A stretch of DNA of 64,000 nucleotides, taken from positions 1-64,000 of the forward strand of contig NZ_SSBL01000021.1 in the NCBI RefSeq assembly GCF_004795105.1. The letters are read 5' to 3'. Each line of letters opens with the position of its first letter. Positions within the stretch are counted from its first letter, which is position 1. The position numbers and the translations under genes were made by a program. The notes below the pieces were generated by a model. It did no database searches. It was not told where the DNA came from and saw nothing but the letters and a program-made list of their open reading frames with translations. Positions 32,281 to 41,322 of the stretch are shown here, one piece after another. The stretch is from Streptomyces sp. A0642 (lineage in GTDB: Bacteria; Actinomycetota; Actinomycetes; Streptomycetales; Streptomycetaceae).

Positions 32281-33911
32281 AGGACGGCGTGAACGGCGTC
32301 GCGCTCGGCGTCTTCATCTTCTTCTTCCTGGCCGTCACGGTCGTCGGCTTCATGGCCGCCCGCTGGCGCAAGGCCGAGAACGAGGCCAGCCTCGACGAAT
32401 GGGGCCTGGGCGGCAGGTCGTTCGGCACCTGGGTCACCTGGTTCCTGCTCGGCGGCGACCTCTACACCGCGTACACCTTCGTCGCCGTCCCCGCGGCGAT
32501 CTACGCGGCGGGCGCGGCCGGCTTCTTCGCGGTGCCCTACACCATCCTGGTGTACCCGCTGATCTTCACGTTCCTGCCGCGCCTGTGGTCGGTGTCCCAC
32601 AAGCACGGTTACGTCACCACCTCGGACTTCGTCCGCGGACGCTTCGGCTCCAAGGGGCTCTCGCTGGCGGTCGCCGTCACCGGCATCCTCGCCACGATGC
32701 CCTACATCGCCCTGCAACTCGTCGGCATCCAGGCGGTGCTGGACGTGATGGGCGTCGGCGGCGGCGAGAACACCCACTGGTTCATCAAGGACCTGCCGCT
32801 GCTGATCGCGTTCGCGGTGCTCGCCGCGTACACCTACTCCTCGGGGCTGCGCGCACCCGCGCTGATCGCCTTCGTCAAGGACGGCCTGATCTACCTGGTC
32901 ATCGCCGTGGCGATCATCTACATCCCGATCAAGCTCGGCGGATTCGACGACATCTTCACCAAGGCGAGCGAGGCCTTCTCGGCGAAGAACGAGGCGGCCG
33001 GCAAACCGGTGGCCGGACTGGCCCCCGGCGAGGCCGGGCAGTGGGGGTACGCCACCCTGGCGCTGGGCTCGGCGCTGGCGCTGTTCATGTACCCGCACTC
33101 GATCACGGCGACGCTCTCCAGCCGCAGCCGTGACGTGATCCGCCGCAACACGACGATCCTGCCGCTGTACTCGCTGATGCTGGGCCTGCTCGCACTGCTC
33201 GGGTTCATGGCGATCGCCGCCGGAGTCAAGGTGGACAACGGTCAGCTGGCGATCCCCCAGCTGTTCGAGAACATGTTCCCCGACTGGTTCGCGGGCGTGG
33301 CCTTCGCCGCCATCGGCATCGGCGCGCTGGTACCCGCCGCGATCATGTCGATCGCCGCGGCGAACCTGTTCACCCGCAACATCTACAAGGACTTCCTGAA
33401 GCCGGACGCCACACCCGCGCAGGAGACCAAGGTCTCCAAGCTGGTGTCGCTGCTGGTGAAGGTCGGCGCGCTCGCCTTCGTCCTCACCATGGACAAGACG
33501 GTCGCGATCAACTTCCAGCTGCTCGGCGGGATCTGGATCCTCCAGACGATGCCGGCCCTGGTCGGCGGCCTGTTCACCCGGTGGTTCCACCGCTGGGCGC
33601 TGCTCGCGGGCTGGGCGGCCGGCATGCTCTACGGGACGCTCGCCGCCTACGGGGTCGCCAGCCCGACCCAGAAGCACTTCGGCGGGTCCTCCAAGGAGAT
33701 CCCGGGCATCGGCGAGATCGGCTACATCGGCCTCACGGCCTTCGTGCTGAACGTCGTGGTCGTCGTCGTCCTCACCTTCGTCCTGAACGCCGTGAAGGCG
33801 CCCGCCGGGATCGACGAGACCTCTCCGGGCGACTACACCGCGGACGCGGGCGACCCGGGCGTGGTGACGGAGCTCCCGCCGGCCACCGTCGGTGCGCCGG
33901 GCGGCCACTGA
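32277..33911 (+). CDS. MctP-like sodium:solute symporter for monocarboxylates
   Basis: A 544-residue SSS-family transporter with about 13 membrane segments. Typical parts are DEWGLGGRSFGTWVTWFLLG near the N-terminus and PAAIMSIAAANLFTRNIYKD in the middle. Relatives such as MctP carry lactate, pyruvate or acetate. The C-terminal tail is hydrophilic and acidic. Translation is coupled to the DUF3311 gene by an ATGA overlap. A strong terminator follows. The exact substrate is not predictable. Confidence 0.9.
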   Translation: MKDGVNGVALGVFIFFFLAVTVVGFMAARWRKAENEASLDEWGLGGRSFGTWVTWFLLGGDLYTAYTFVAVPAAIYAAGAAGFFAVPYTILVYPLIFTFLPRLWSVSHKHGYVTTSDFVRGRFGSKGLSLAVAVTGILATMPYIALQLVGIQAVLDVMGVGGGENTHWFIKDLPLLIAFAVLAAYTYSSGLRAPALIAFVKDGLIYLVIAVAIIYIPIKLGGFDDIFTKASEAFSAKNEAAGKPVAGLAPGEAGQWGYATLALGSALALFMYPHSITATLSSRSRDVIRRNTTILPLYSLMLGLLALLGFMAIAAGVKVDNGQLAIPQLFENMFPDWFAGVAFAAIGIGALVPAAIMSIAAANLFTRNIYKDFLKPDATPAQETKVSKLVSLLVKVGALAFVLTMDKTVAINFQLLGGIWILQTMPALVGGLFTRWFHRWALLAGWAAGMLYGTLAAYGVASPTQKHFGGSSKEIPGIGEIGYIGLTAFVLNVVVVVVLTFVLNAVKAPAGIDETSPGDYTADAGDPGVVTELPPATVGAPGGH

Positions 33912-33930
33912 CCGACGCGTACGTGAACGG

Positions 33931-33973
33931 AACGGGCCGCCGCATCCCTCCGGTAGGGATGCGACGGCCCGTT
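33931..33973 (+). terminator. Strong terminator after the symporter gene
   Basis: A stem of about 18 bp with one mismatch: AACGGGCCG and CGCATCCCT pair with AGGGATGCG and CGGCCCGTT across a 5-base loop, 20 bases after the stop. Confidence 0.88.
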
Positions 33974-34033
33974 CGCGCGTACGGCGGAAAAGCCCTTGCG
34001 GCCACGGCCCCGGCGTGCGGCACACTGCACCGT

Positions 34034-34546
34034 ATGGACATGACGATCCGGCCGGTCGAGCCCGCCGACTACGCACTCCTCGGCGAGATCACCGCCGAGG
34101 CCTATCTCGGCGACGGGCTCCTGGACTTCGGCATCGGCGATCCGTACCTGGAGAAGCTCCGCGACGTCCCCCGCCGCGCGGCCGAGGCGGAGGTGCTGGT
34201 GGCCGCCGACGCGCGGGGCCGCGTCCTGGGCGGGGTCACCTACGCCCCGCCGGGCAACCCGTGGGCCGACATAGCCGCGGCGGACGAGGCCGAGTTCCGG
34301 ATGCTGGCGGTCTCCCGCGAGGCCCGTGGCGCCGGGGCGGGCGAGGCGCTCGTGCGGGCCTGCATCGACCGCGCACGGGCCACCCCGGGGGTCACCGGGC
34401 TCGTACTGTCGACGCAGCCCGCGATGCACGGGGCCCATAGGCTCTACCAGCGCCTCGGCTTCGTACGGACCCCCGAGAGGGACTGGGACCCCATCGACGA
34501 CCTGAGGCTGCTGGCCTACCGGCTGGAGTTGCTCCCTCCGGCGTGA
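34034..34546 (+). CDS. GNAT-family N-acetyltransferase
   Basis: A 170-residue single-domain GNAT. The N-terminal strand is MTIRPVEPADYALLGEIT. The acetyl-CoA loop is EFRMLAVSREARGAGAGEAL, the usual V-x-x-x-x-R-G-x-G-x-G/A motif, and LYQRLGFVRTPERDW closes the fold. The acceptor substrate is unknown. It lies alone between the symporter terminator and the riboswitch hairpin. Confidence 0.9.
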   Translation: MDMTIRPVEPADYALLGEITAEAYLGDGLLDFGIGDPYLEKLRDVPRRAAEAEVLVAADARGRVLGGVTYAPPGNPWADIAAADEAEFRMLAVSREARGAGAGEALVRACIDRARATPGVTGLVLSTQPAMHGAHRLYQRLGFVRTPERDWDPIDDLRLLAYRLELLPPA

Positions 34547-34580
34547 CAGCGCGCACGACCGGAGCCGCTCACTAGGAGCT

Positions 34581-34654
34581 GACAGCGAGCACGACACAAC
34601 ATGTGGGGGCTGCCGTATCCGGCAGCCCCCACATGTATGCTCATGCTCGCTGTC
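34581..34654. other. Large two-part hairpin abutting the cobalamin riboswitch
   Basis: A perfect 17-bp inner stem (34599-34615 with 34620-34636, loop TATC) is enclosed by an outer stem in which GACAGCGAGCA (34581) pairs with TGCTCGCTGTC (34644-34654). The outer 3' arm is also the 5' strand of the riboswitch P1 stem. The inner part may be the GNAT terminator. Confidence 0.8.
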
Positions 34655-34750
34655 GCCGCAGGGAAATCCGGTGCGAATCCGGAACTGTCCCGCAACGGTG
34701 TGTTCGGTGCGCTTTTGCGCACCCCCGAGTCCGAGGTCCTGCCGACAGCG
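34648..34750 (+). ncRNA. Cobalamin (AdoCbl) riboswitch upstream of nrdA
   Basis: The conserved B12-box pattern is visible: GCAGGGAA, then CCGGTGCGAATCCGG, then ACTGTCCCGCAACGGTG, and near the 3' end GAGTCCGAGGTCCTGCCG. The outer P1 stem is perfect: CGCTGTCG (34648) pairs with CGACAGCG (34743). An expression-platform hairpin, CATCCGG/CCGGATG (34751-34774), follows at once. In S. coelicolor the class Ia RNR genes are known to be repressed by B12 through such a riboswitch, so that the B12-dependent class II enzyme takes over. The leader runs about 150 bases to the nrdA start. The 34547-34899 gap holds this and the upstream hairpin. Confidence 0.93.
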
Positions 34751-34899
34751 CATCCGGTTCGACCGATCCGGATGCCCAGACGTCCGGGCCTCGTGGATGG
34801 GCCGGTGGACGCCGCACGGAGCGCTGCCCCGCCGGGTCCCGCTCCGCCCGGCTGCCCCCGCTCCCCGAAGGCCCCGAGCCGAGCGAGGGAGAGCACCGC

Positions 34900-37278
34900 G
34901 TGACCATCGCGCCAGCCGATCCGGTTTCCGTGGCCGAGTCAACGGGAAGCACGAGCGACGGACCGGGGACCGCACTGCTGCGGACCCTGACCGGCCTCAC
35001 CGCCGATCTGCCCGACACCGACCCCGGACGCGTCGCCGCCGCCGCGCTGCGCGGCCGCAACGCCCGGTCGGACGAGGCCGAGCTGCGCTCGCTGGCCACC
35101 GAGGCCGCCGCGGGCCTGATCTCCGAGGACCCCGCCTACTCCCGGCTCGCCGCCCGCCTCCTCACCCGCACGATCGCGGACGAGGCGGCCGGGCAGGGCG
35201 CGACGTCGTTCTCCGCCTCCGTCGCCGTCGGGCACCGCGAGGGGCTGATCGCGGACCGCACCGCCGAGTTCGTGACGCTGCACGCGGAGACCCTGGACGC
35301 GCTGGTCGCGCGGTCGCTCGCCGACGGCGCCGACGACCGCTTCGGCTACTTCGGTCTGCGCACCCTGCACAGCCGTTATCTGCTGCGCCACCCGCACACC
35401 CGTCAGGTCATCGAGACGCCGCAGCACTTCATGCTGCGCGTCGCCGCCGGCCTCGCCGAGGACACCTCCGCGCGGGCCCTGGACGAGGTCGCGGCGCTGT
35501 ACGGGCTGATGAGCCGGCTGGACTACCTGCCCTCCTCCCCCACGCTCTTCAACTCCGGCACCCGCCACCCGCAGATGTCCTCCTGCTACCTGCTGGACTC
35601 TCCGCTGGACGAGCTGGACTCGATCTACGACCGCTACCACCAGGTGGCGCGCCTCTCGAAGCACGCGGGCGGCATCGGCCTCTCGTACTCCCGTATCCGC
35701 GCCCGGGGTTCGCTGATCCGCGGCACCAACGGGCACTCCAACGGCATCGTGCCGTTCCTGAAGACGCTCGACGCCTCCGTCGCCGCCGTCAACCAGGGCG
35801 GCCGGCGCAAGGGCGCCGCGGCCGTCTACCTGGAGACGTGGCACGCGGACATCGAGGAGTTCCTGGAGCTGCGCGACAACACGGGCGAGGACCAGCGGCG
35901 TACCCACAACCTCAACCTGGCGCACTGGATCCCCGACGAGTTCATGCGCCGGGTCGACGCGGACGGCTCCTGGTCGCTGTTCTCCCCGGCCGACGTGCCC
36001 GAGCTGGTCGACCTGTGGGGCGACGCGTTCGACGCCGCGTACCGGGCGGCCGAGGACAAGGGCCTGGCCCGCAAGACCATGCCGGCCCGCGAGCTGTACG
36101 GTCGCATGATGCGGACCCTCGCCCAGACGGGCCAGGGCTGGATGACGTTCAAGGACGCCTCCAACCGCACCGCGAACCAGACCGCCGAGCCCGGCCGCGT
36201 CGTGCACTCCTCGAACCTCTGCACGGAGATCCTGGAGGTCACCGACGACGGCGAGACGGCGGTCTGCAACCTCGGCTCGGTCAACCTCGGCGCGTTCGTC
36301 GAGGGCGGCACGATCGACTGGGAGCGCCTGGACGCCACGGTCCGTACCGCCGTGACGTTCCTCGACCGGGTCGTCGACATCAACTTCTACCCGACCGAGC
36401 AGGCCGGCCGGTCCAACGCCCGCTGGCGGCCCGTGGGCCTGGGCGCCATGGGCCTCCAGGACGTCTTCTTCCAGCTGCGGCTGCCGTTCGACTCCCCCGA
36501 GGCCCGCGCCCTGTCGACGAAGATCTCCGAGCGGATCATGCTCGCCGCGTACGAGGCGTCCTGCGATCTCGCCGAGCGCTCGGGTCCGCTCCCCGCCTGG
36601 TCCGAGACGCGTGCCGCCCGCGGGGTGCTGCACCCGGACCACTACGACACCGAGCTGCACTGGCCGGAGCGCTGGGACGCGCTGCGGGCGCGGGTCGCCA
36701 CGACCGGCATGCGCAACTCGCTGCTGCTGGCCATCGCGCCGACGGCGACGATCGCCTCGATCGCGGGCGTGTACGAGTGCATCGAGCCCCAGGTCTCCAA
36801 CCTGTTCAAGCGCGAGACGCTCAGCGGTGAGTTCCTCCAGGTCAACGCCTATCTGGTGGACGAGCTGAAGAAGCTCGGCGTGTGGGACGCGCGGACCCGC
36901 GAGGCGCTGCGCGAGGCGAGCGGCTCCGTGCAGGGCTTCGCCTGGATCCCCGAGGAGGTGCGGGCGCTGTACCGCACGGCCTGGGAGATCCCGCAGCGCG
37001 GTCTGATCGACATGGCCGCGGCCCGTACGCCGTTCCTCGACCAGAGCCAGTCGCTGAACCTGTTCCTGGAGACGCCGACGATCGGCAAGCTCTCCTCGAT
37101 GTACGCGTACGCCTGGAAGCAGGGGCTGAAGACGACGTACTACCTGCGCTCGCGCCCGGCGACCCGGATCGCGCGCGCCGCGTCCGCCGCCCCGGTGCCC
37201 GCGCAGGCGTCCGCGCCCGACGCGGACGCGATCGCCTGCTCCCTGGAGAACCCCGAGTCCTGCGAGGCCTGTCAGTAA
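34900..37278 (+). CDS. nrdA: Class Ia ribonucleotide reductase, alpha subunit
   Basis: A 792-residue catalytic subunit. Active-site residues are visible: Cys in SSCYLLDSPLDEL, Asn-Cys-Glu in SSNLCTEILEV, Cys in ETAVCNLGSVNLG, and a C-terminal redox pair in CSLENPESCEACQ. It reduces NDPs to dNDPs with the radical supplied by NrdB. The start is GTG at 34900, after GAGGGAG; the longer frame passes back through the riboswitch and is not real. The gene ends in a TAATG overlap with nrdB. Expression should be off when B12 is plentiful. Confidence 0.96.
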   Translation: MTIAPADPVSVAESTGSTSDGPGTALLRTLTGLTADLPDTDPGRVAAAALRGRNARSDEAELRSLATEAAAGLISEDPAYSRLAARLLTRTIADEAAGQGATSFSASVAVGHREGLIADRTAEFVTLHAETLDALVARSLADGADDRFGYFGLRTLHSRYLLRHPHTRQVIETPQHFMLRVAAGLAEDTSARALDEVAALYGLMSRLDYLPSSPTLFNSGTRHPQMSSCYLLDSPLDELDSIYDRYHQVARLSKHAGGIGLSYSRIRARGSLIRGTNGHSNGIVPFLKTLDASVAAVNQGGRRKGAAAVYLETWHADIEEFLELRDNTGEDQRRTHNLNLAHWIPDEFMRRVDADGSWSLFSPADVPELVDLWGDAFDAAYRAAEDKGLARKTMPARELYGRMMRTLAQTGQGWMTFKDASNRTANQTAEPGRVVHSSNLCTEILEVTDDGETAVCNLGSVNLGAFVEGGTIDWERLDATVRTAVTFLDRVVDINFYPTEQAGRSNARWRPVGLGAMGLQDVFFQLRLPFDSPEARALSTKISERIMLAAYEASCDLAERSGPLPAWSETRAARGVLHPDHYDTELHWPERWDALRARVATTGMRNSLLLAIAPTATIASIAGVYECIEPQVSNLFKRETLSGEFLQVNAYLVDELKKLGVWDARTREALREASGSVQGFAWIPEEVRALYRTAWEIPQRGLIDMAAARTPFLDQSQSLNLFLETPTIGKLSSMYAYAWKQGLKTTYYLRSRPATRIARAASAAPVPAQASAPDADAIACSLENPESCEACQ

Positions 37279-38294
37279 TGAGCACCGACACCGGCAAGAA
37301 CCTGCTCGACCCGGGTTTCGAACTGACCCTGCGGCCGATGCGCTACCCGGACTTCTACGAGCGCTACCGCGACGCGATCAAGAACACCTGGCACGTGGAG
37401 GAGGTCGACCTCCACTCCGACGTGGCGGACCTCGCCAAGATGACGCCCGCCGAGCAGCACCTGATCGGCCGGCTGGTCGCGTTCTTCGCGACCGGCGACT
37501 CGATCGTGTCCAACAACCTCGTGCTGACGCTGTACAAGCACATCAACTCCCCCGAGGCACGGCTGTACCTGTCGCGGCAGCTGTTCGAGGAGGCCGTGCA
37601 CGTCCAGTTCTATCTGACGCTGCTCGACACGTATCTGCCCGATCCCGACGACCGGGCGGCGGCCTTCGACGCGGTCGAGGAGATCCCGTCGATCCGCGAG
37701 AAGGCGCAGTTCTGCTTCCGCTGGATGGACTCGGTCGAGAAGATCGACCGGCTGGAGACGAAGGCCGACCGCCGCCGTTTCCTGCTCAACCTGATCTGCT
37801 TCGCGGCGTGCATCGAGGGGCTGTTCTTCTACGGCGCCTTCGCCTACGTGTACTGGTTCCGCTCGCGCGGGCTGCTGCACGGCCTCGCCACGGGCACCAA
37901 CTGGGTGTTCCGTGACGAGACGATGCACATGAACTTCGCGTTCGAGGTCGTGGACACCGTCCGCAAGGAGGAGCCCGACCTCTTCGACGACGCCCTCGAA
38001 CAGCAGGTCACCGACATGCTGAAGGAGGCCGTCGAGGCGGAGCTGCAGTTCGGCCGCGACCTGTGCGGCGACGGGCTGCCCGGGATGAACACCGAGTCGA
38101 TGCGCCAGTACCTGGAGTGCGTCGCCGACCAGCGGCTCACCCGGCTGGGCTTCCCGGCGGTGTACGGGTCGGAGAACCCGTTCGCGTTCATGGAGCTCCA
38201 GGGCGTCCAGGAACTGACGAACTTCTTCGAGCGCCGCCCGTCCGCCTACCAGGTGGCCGTCGAGGGCACGGTCGGCTTCGACGACGACTTCTAG
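37278..38294 (+). CDS. nrdB: Class Ia ribonucleotide reductase, beta subunit
   Basis: A 338-residue R2 protein. Di-iron ligands are visible in FFATGDSIVSNN (Asp), LFEEAVHVQFYL (Glu, His), CIEGLFFYGAF (Glu) and FRDETMHMNFAF (Glu, His). The Tyr four residues after the first ligand His (HVQFY) is in the position of the stable radical. The C-terminal FDDDF tail would bind NrdA. The ATG overlaps the nrdA TAA by one base, giving coupled translation. It shares the riboswitch of nrdA. Confidence 0.96.
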   Translation: MSTDTGKNLLDPGFELTLRPMRYPDFYERYRDAIKNTWHVEEVDLHSDVADLAKMTPAEQHLIGRLVAFFATGDSIVSNNLVLTLYKHINSPEARLYLSRQLFEEAVHVQFYLTLLDTYLPDPDDRAAAFDAVEEIPSIREKAQFCFRWMDSVEKIDRLETKADRRRFLLNLICFAACIEGLFFYGAFAYVYWFRSRGLLHGLATGTNWVFRDETMHMNFAFEVVDTVRKEEPDLFDDALEQQVTDMLKEAVEAELQFGRDLCGDGLPGMNTESMRQYLECVADQRLTRLGFPAVYGSENPFAFMELQGVQELTNFFERRPSAYQVAVEGTVGFDDDF

Positions 38295-38310
38295 TCCCCG
38301 GGCCCGGGCG

Positions 38311-38523
38311 TCAGATTCTCGCCCAGCTCCTGACGTACGGACGCCGTGCGGCCCTCACCGGCCGCGCGGCGTCCGCCGTTTGCGGGGGCCGGGCGCTCCG
38401 GGCCCGTTCCGCCTCCCGCAGCCGGCGGTCGATGCGGCGTTCGCGGGCGATGCCGACCAGCACCGGCGCCAGGAAGAGGGTGAAAACGACTGTTACGGCC
38501 AGGTAGTTCAGGAATGTGTTCAT
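38311..38523 (-). CDS. Small single-pass membrane protein
   Basis: A 70-residue protein: one N-terminal membrane helix (YLAVTVVFTLFLAPVLVGIA) followed by a strongly basic region (RERRIDRRLREAERARSAR), so probably N-out with a cytosolic tail. The family is unknown. It is divergent from the AraC-type gene and convergent with nrdB, 16 bases away. Its short length leaves some doubt, but the hydrophobic profile and its own ATG support it. Confidence 0.62.
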   Translation of the reverse strand: MNTFLNYLAVTVVFTLFLAPVLVGIARERRIDRRLREAERARSARPPQTADAARPVRAARRPYVRSWARI

Positions 38524-38604
38524 GTCTCTACTGTCGTCGGTTCCGGCCGATCGCGGCAGTGGCAGGACTGTCATGGAGCATCGAATTACTGCCACACTGG
38601 GGAC

Positions 38605-39579
38605 ATGCTGAAAAATGTCGCCGCTCTGCTGCTCGACGAGGTCCACCCCTTCGAACTCGGCGTCCTGTGCGAGGTGTTCGGCCTGGACCGCAGCGACGAG
38701 GGTCTGCCGGTGCACGACTTCGCCGTGGTCTCCGCCGAGGGGCCGACGCTGCGCACGCACGCCGGGTTCACCCTCACCACCCCGCACGGCCTCGACCGCC
38801 TGGAGGAGGCCGACCTCATCGCCATCCCGGCCGGCAGCCGCTTCGGGGACCGGGAGTTCCCCGAGGAGGCCCTGGACGCACTGCGCCGGGCCGTGGACCG
38901 GGGGGCCAGGGTGCTGAGCGTCTGCTCGGGCGCGTACATGCTCGGTGCGGCCGGCCTCCTGGACGGCCGGCGCTGCACCACCCACTGGCGGCACGCGGAC
39001 GAGCTGGCCCGCCGCTTCCCGCGGGCGATCGTCGAGCCGGACGTGCTGTACGTGGACGAGGACTCCGTCATCACCTCCGCGGGGACGGCCGCGGGGATCG
39101 ACGCCTGCCTGCATCTGGTGCGCCAGGAGTACGGCACCGCCGCCGCCAACACCATCGCCCGCCGCATGGTGGTGCCGCCGCACCGCGACGGCGGTCAGGC
39201 GCAGTACATCCAGCGCCCGCTGCCCCGGAACCGCTGTGACACGGTCGGCGACACCCTGGCCTGGATGGAACGGCACCTCGACCAGGAGATGACGGTCGAG
39301 CAACTGGCGGCCCAGGCGCACATGTCACCGCGCACCTTCGCCCGCCGCTTCCAGCAGGAGACGGGCACCACGCCGTACCGCTGGCTGCTGCGCCAGCGGG
39401 TGCTGCTGGCCCAGCACCTCCTGGAGACCTCCGACGAGACGATGGACACGATCGCCGGCCGGACCGGCTTCGGGAACGCGGCCGCGCTCCGGCACCAGTT
39501 CGTACGTTCCCTCGGCACCACGCCGAACGCGTACCGGCGGACCTTCCGAGGGCCGGCCGCGTTGACCGAAGTCGCCTGA
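38605..39579 (+). CDS. GlxA-type AraC-family regulator
   Basis: A 324-residue protein with an N-terminal DJ-1/PfpI-like domain (about 1-190, including VLSVCSGAYMLGAAGLLDGR with the nucleophile-position Cys) and a C-terminal AraC double helix-turn-helix (about 215-315, with MTVEQLAAQAHMSPRTFARR and METIA-like MDTIAGRTGFGNAAALRHQF). The ligand is unknown. A gene called nrdS, encoding an AraC-like protein, is described at the S. coelicolor nrdAB locus; this may be its counterpart, though here the gene is 310 bases away. Confidence 0.9.
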   Translation: MLKNVAALLLDEVHPFELGVLCEVFGLDRSDEGLPVHDFAVVSAEGPTLRTHAGFTLTTPHGLDRLEEADLIAIPAGSRFGDREFPEEALDALRRAVDRGARVLSVCSGAYMLGAAGLLDGRRCTTHWRHADELARRFPRAIVEPDVLYVDEDSVITSAGTAAGIDACLHLVRQEYGTAAANTIARRMVVPPHRDGGQAQYIQRPLPRNRCDTVGDTLAWMERHLDQEMTVEQLAAQAHMSPRTFARRFQQETGTTPYRWLLRQRVLLAQHLLETSDETMDTIAGRTGFGNAAALRHQFVRSLGTTPNAYRRTFRGPAALTEVA

Positions 39580-39686
39580 TTCACCGGCCGCGGGCGGCCG
39601 AAGCCGCCCGGCAGCCGGCCGCGGCGGCGCCGGGCGGTCACGCGTCCGGCCGGCCCGCCGTCACCGGCGGCACCGGCCGGTGCGGG

Positions 39687-40418
39687 TCAGATTCCGCAGT
39701 TGGGCGCGGACCAGTAGTGGCTGGGGCCCTGGTTCACGTGGACGTGGTCGTTGTGGTCGGGGTAGCCCGGGCCGAGGATGCCGTTGAAACCGTGGTAGCG
39801 GGCCTGCTGGGCCAGGGTGCAGAAGGCGATGCCGCCCAAGTCGGCCGCGTCGCCGTACAGATGGCGGCTGTTCGAGGCGCCGCCGACCGCGCTGTTGCAG
39901 GAGACGGAGCGGAAGCCGCTGTTGACGGTGATCGGACGGTCACCGAGGGCGTGGCGCAGCGCCTCCAGCTTCCACATGGTGCTCAGCGCGTTGGCCTTGG
40001 CCGTCCCCGCCGCGACGGCACCACCCGCCCAGGTGCTGTTGCAGTGGTTGAGCTCGGCGTACGTGAAGTGGGCGGGCGTGCAGTCGTCGTCCTGGAGGGC
40101 GTAGAGCTTGGACTGGGTGGCGGGGCCCGCGATGCCGTCGGCGGCCAGTCCGTAGGCGGCCTGGAAGCGTTTGACGGCGGCGGTGGTGGCGGGCCCGTAG
40201 GAGCCGTCGACGGCGAGTACGGAGTTGTAGCCGGGGTATCCCGCCACCCGGATCTGGAGCTGGACGACATCGTTGCCGGTGGCGCCCGGGGACAGGGTGC
40301 GGGTCCAGGTGTAGCAGCCGTCGGCGTGCGCGGTGCCTGCGGTGACCACCGCCCCGCCCAAGGCGAAAGCCATGGTCATGACAAGGCCGAGAAGGAGGCG
40401 TGCGGAACGTCTGAGCAT
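39687..40418 (-). CDS. Secreted zinc D-Ala-D-Ala carboxypeptidase (M15) with peptidoglycan-binding domain
   Basis: A 243-residue exported enzyme. The signal peptide is LLLGLVMTMAFALGGAVVTA, with AHA cleavage. A PG_binding_1 repeat (about 45-105, VDGSYGPATTAAVKRFQAAYG) is followed by a peptidase M15 domain with zinc ligands in SRHLYGDAADL and HNDHVHVN. This is the layout of the Streptomyces albus G DD-carboxypeptidase. It trims stem peptides of peptidoglycan outside the cell. Six or more Cys in the mature part suggest disulfides. Confidence 0.93.
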   Translation of the reverse strand: MLRRSARLLLGLVMTMAFALGGAVVTAGTAHADGCYTWTRTLSPGATGNDVVQLQIRVAGYPGYNSVLAVDGSYGPATTAAVKRFQAAYGLAADGIAGPATQSKLYALQDDDCTPAHFTYAELNHCNSTWAGGAVAAGTAKANALSTMWKLEALRHALGDRPITVNSGFRSVSCNSAVGGASNSRHLYGDAADLGGIAFCTLAQQARYHGFNGILGPGYPDHNDHVHVNQGPSHYWSAPNCGI

Positions 40419-40517
40419 GGGGGCTCCCTACCACGGTGAAGGTGTGGGGGTGAGCCTGGCGGACGAGTCGACGCGCGTCAACTACGCGTGAAGGTACATC
40501 AGTTGACGACGAAGGCC

Positions 40518-40539
40518 CTGACCCGGCGTACCGGGTCAG
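40518..40539 (-). terminator. Terminator after the deformylase gene
   Basis: A perfect 9-bp stem CTGACCCGG/CCGGGTCAG with a CGTA loop lies about 30 bases past the def stop. Confidence 0.7.
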
Positions 40540-40567
40540 AGCCCTCGCGGCAGGCGCGCCGGCCCGG

Positions 40568-41206
40568 TCAGTCGTTCGGGACGACCTCGTAGCGCGGAGT
40601 GTTCTCCGCCATCTGCCGCAGCGCGTCCTTGCGGTCGCGCTTGGACAGGCGGTCGATGTACAGGTAGCCGTACAGGTGGTCCGTCTCGTGCTGGAGGCAG
40701 CGGGCGAAGTAACCGGTGCCGCGCACCTTGACCGGGTTCCCCCGGGCATCCTGGCCGCGCACCACCGCGTAGTCCGGGCGGGCCAGCGAGGCGTACGCCG
40801 TGGGGACCGAGAGACAGCCCTCGTTGGAGTCGTCCAGCACGCGCTCCTCGGGCGCCAGCTCCTCGAGCACCGGGTTGCAGATGACGCCGGTGTGGCGGAC
40901 CCCGTCGTCGTCCGGGCAGTCGTAGACGAAGACCTTGAGGTCGACCCCGATCTGGTTGGCGGCCAGGCCGACGCCCTCCGCCGTGCGCTGGCTGGCGAAC
41001 ATGTCGTCGATCAGCCGGGCCAGCTCGTCGTCGAACGCGGTGACGTCCTTGCACTCCTTGTGCAGGACCGGGTTGCCCACGACCGTGATCGGGCGGGAGG
41101 TGCCGCGCTCGCGGTGGGCCGCCTCACGCGCCTCACAGTCCTCGGTGTCGATGAGGAAACCGTCCTCGTCGACGCTGATCTGCTCGTCCGTCTCCTGCTG
41201 CGCCAT
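40568..41206 (-). CDS. def: Peptide deformylase
   Basis: A 212-residue deformylase with all three motifs: GVGLAANQIGV, EGCLSVP and QHETDHLYG (HExxH-type metal site). It removes formyl groups from nascent protein N-termini. The N-terminus carries an acidic extension of about 35 residues (QQETDEQISVDEDGFLIDTE) not needed for catalysis. Streptomyces usually have several copies of this enzyme. Confidence 0.95.
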   Translation of the reverse strand: MAQQETDEQISVDEDGFLIDTEDCEAREAAHRERGTSRPITVVGNPVLHKECKDVTAFDDELARLIDDMFASQRTAEGVGLAANQIGVDLKVFVYDCPDDDGVRHTGVICNPVLEELAPEERVLDDSNEGCLSVPTAYASLARPDYAVVRGQDARGNPVKVRGTGYFARCLQHETDHLYGYLYIDRLSKRDRKDALRQMAENTPRYEVVPND

Positions 41207-41322
41207 GTCCGCCGTACGCCTTCCTCACAACGTGAAACCCGGGATCCGCGGCTCACCGGAACCGGGGCGCCCGAGCACCGGAATCGGTGCGCGTACAGCC
41301 TACGGGCACCGCTCGGCACCGA

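Noticed and set aside
34671..36830. 719-codon alternative frame in nrdA
   Set aside because: It begins in the riboswitch and is Arg/Pro-rich; nrdA motifs are in the other frame.
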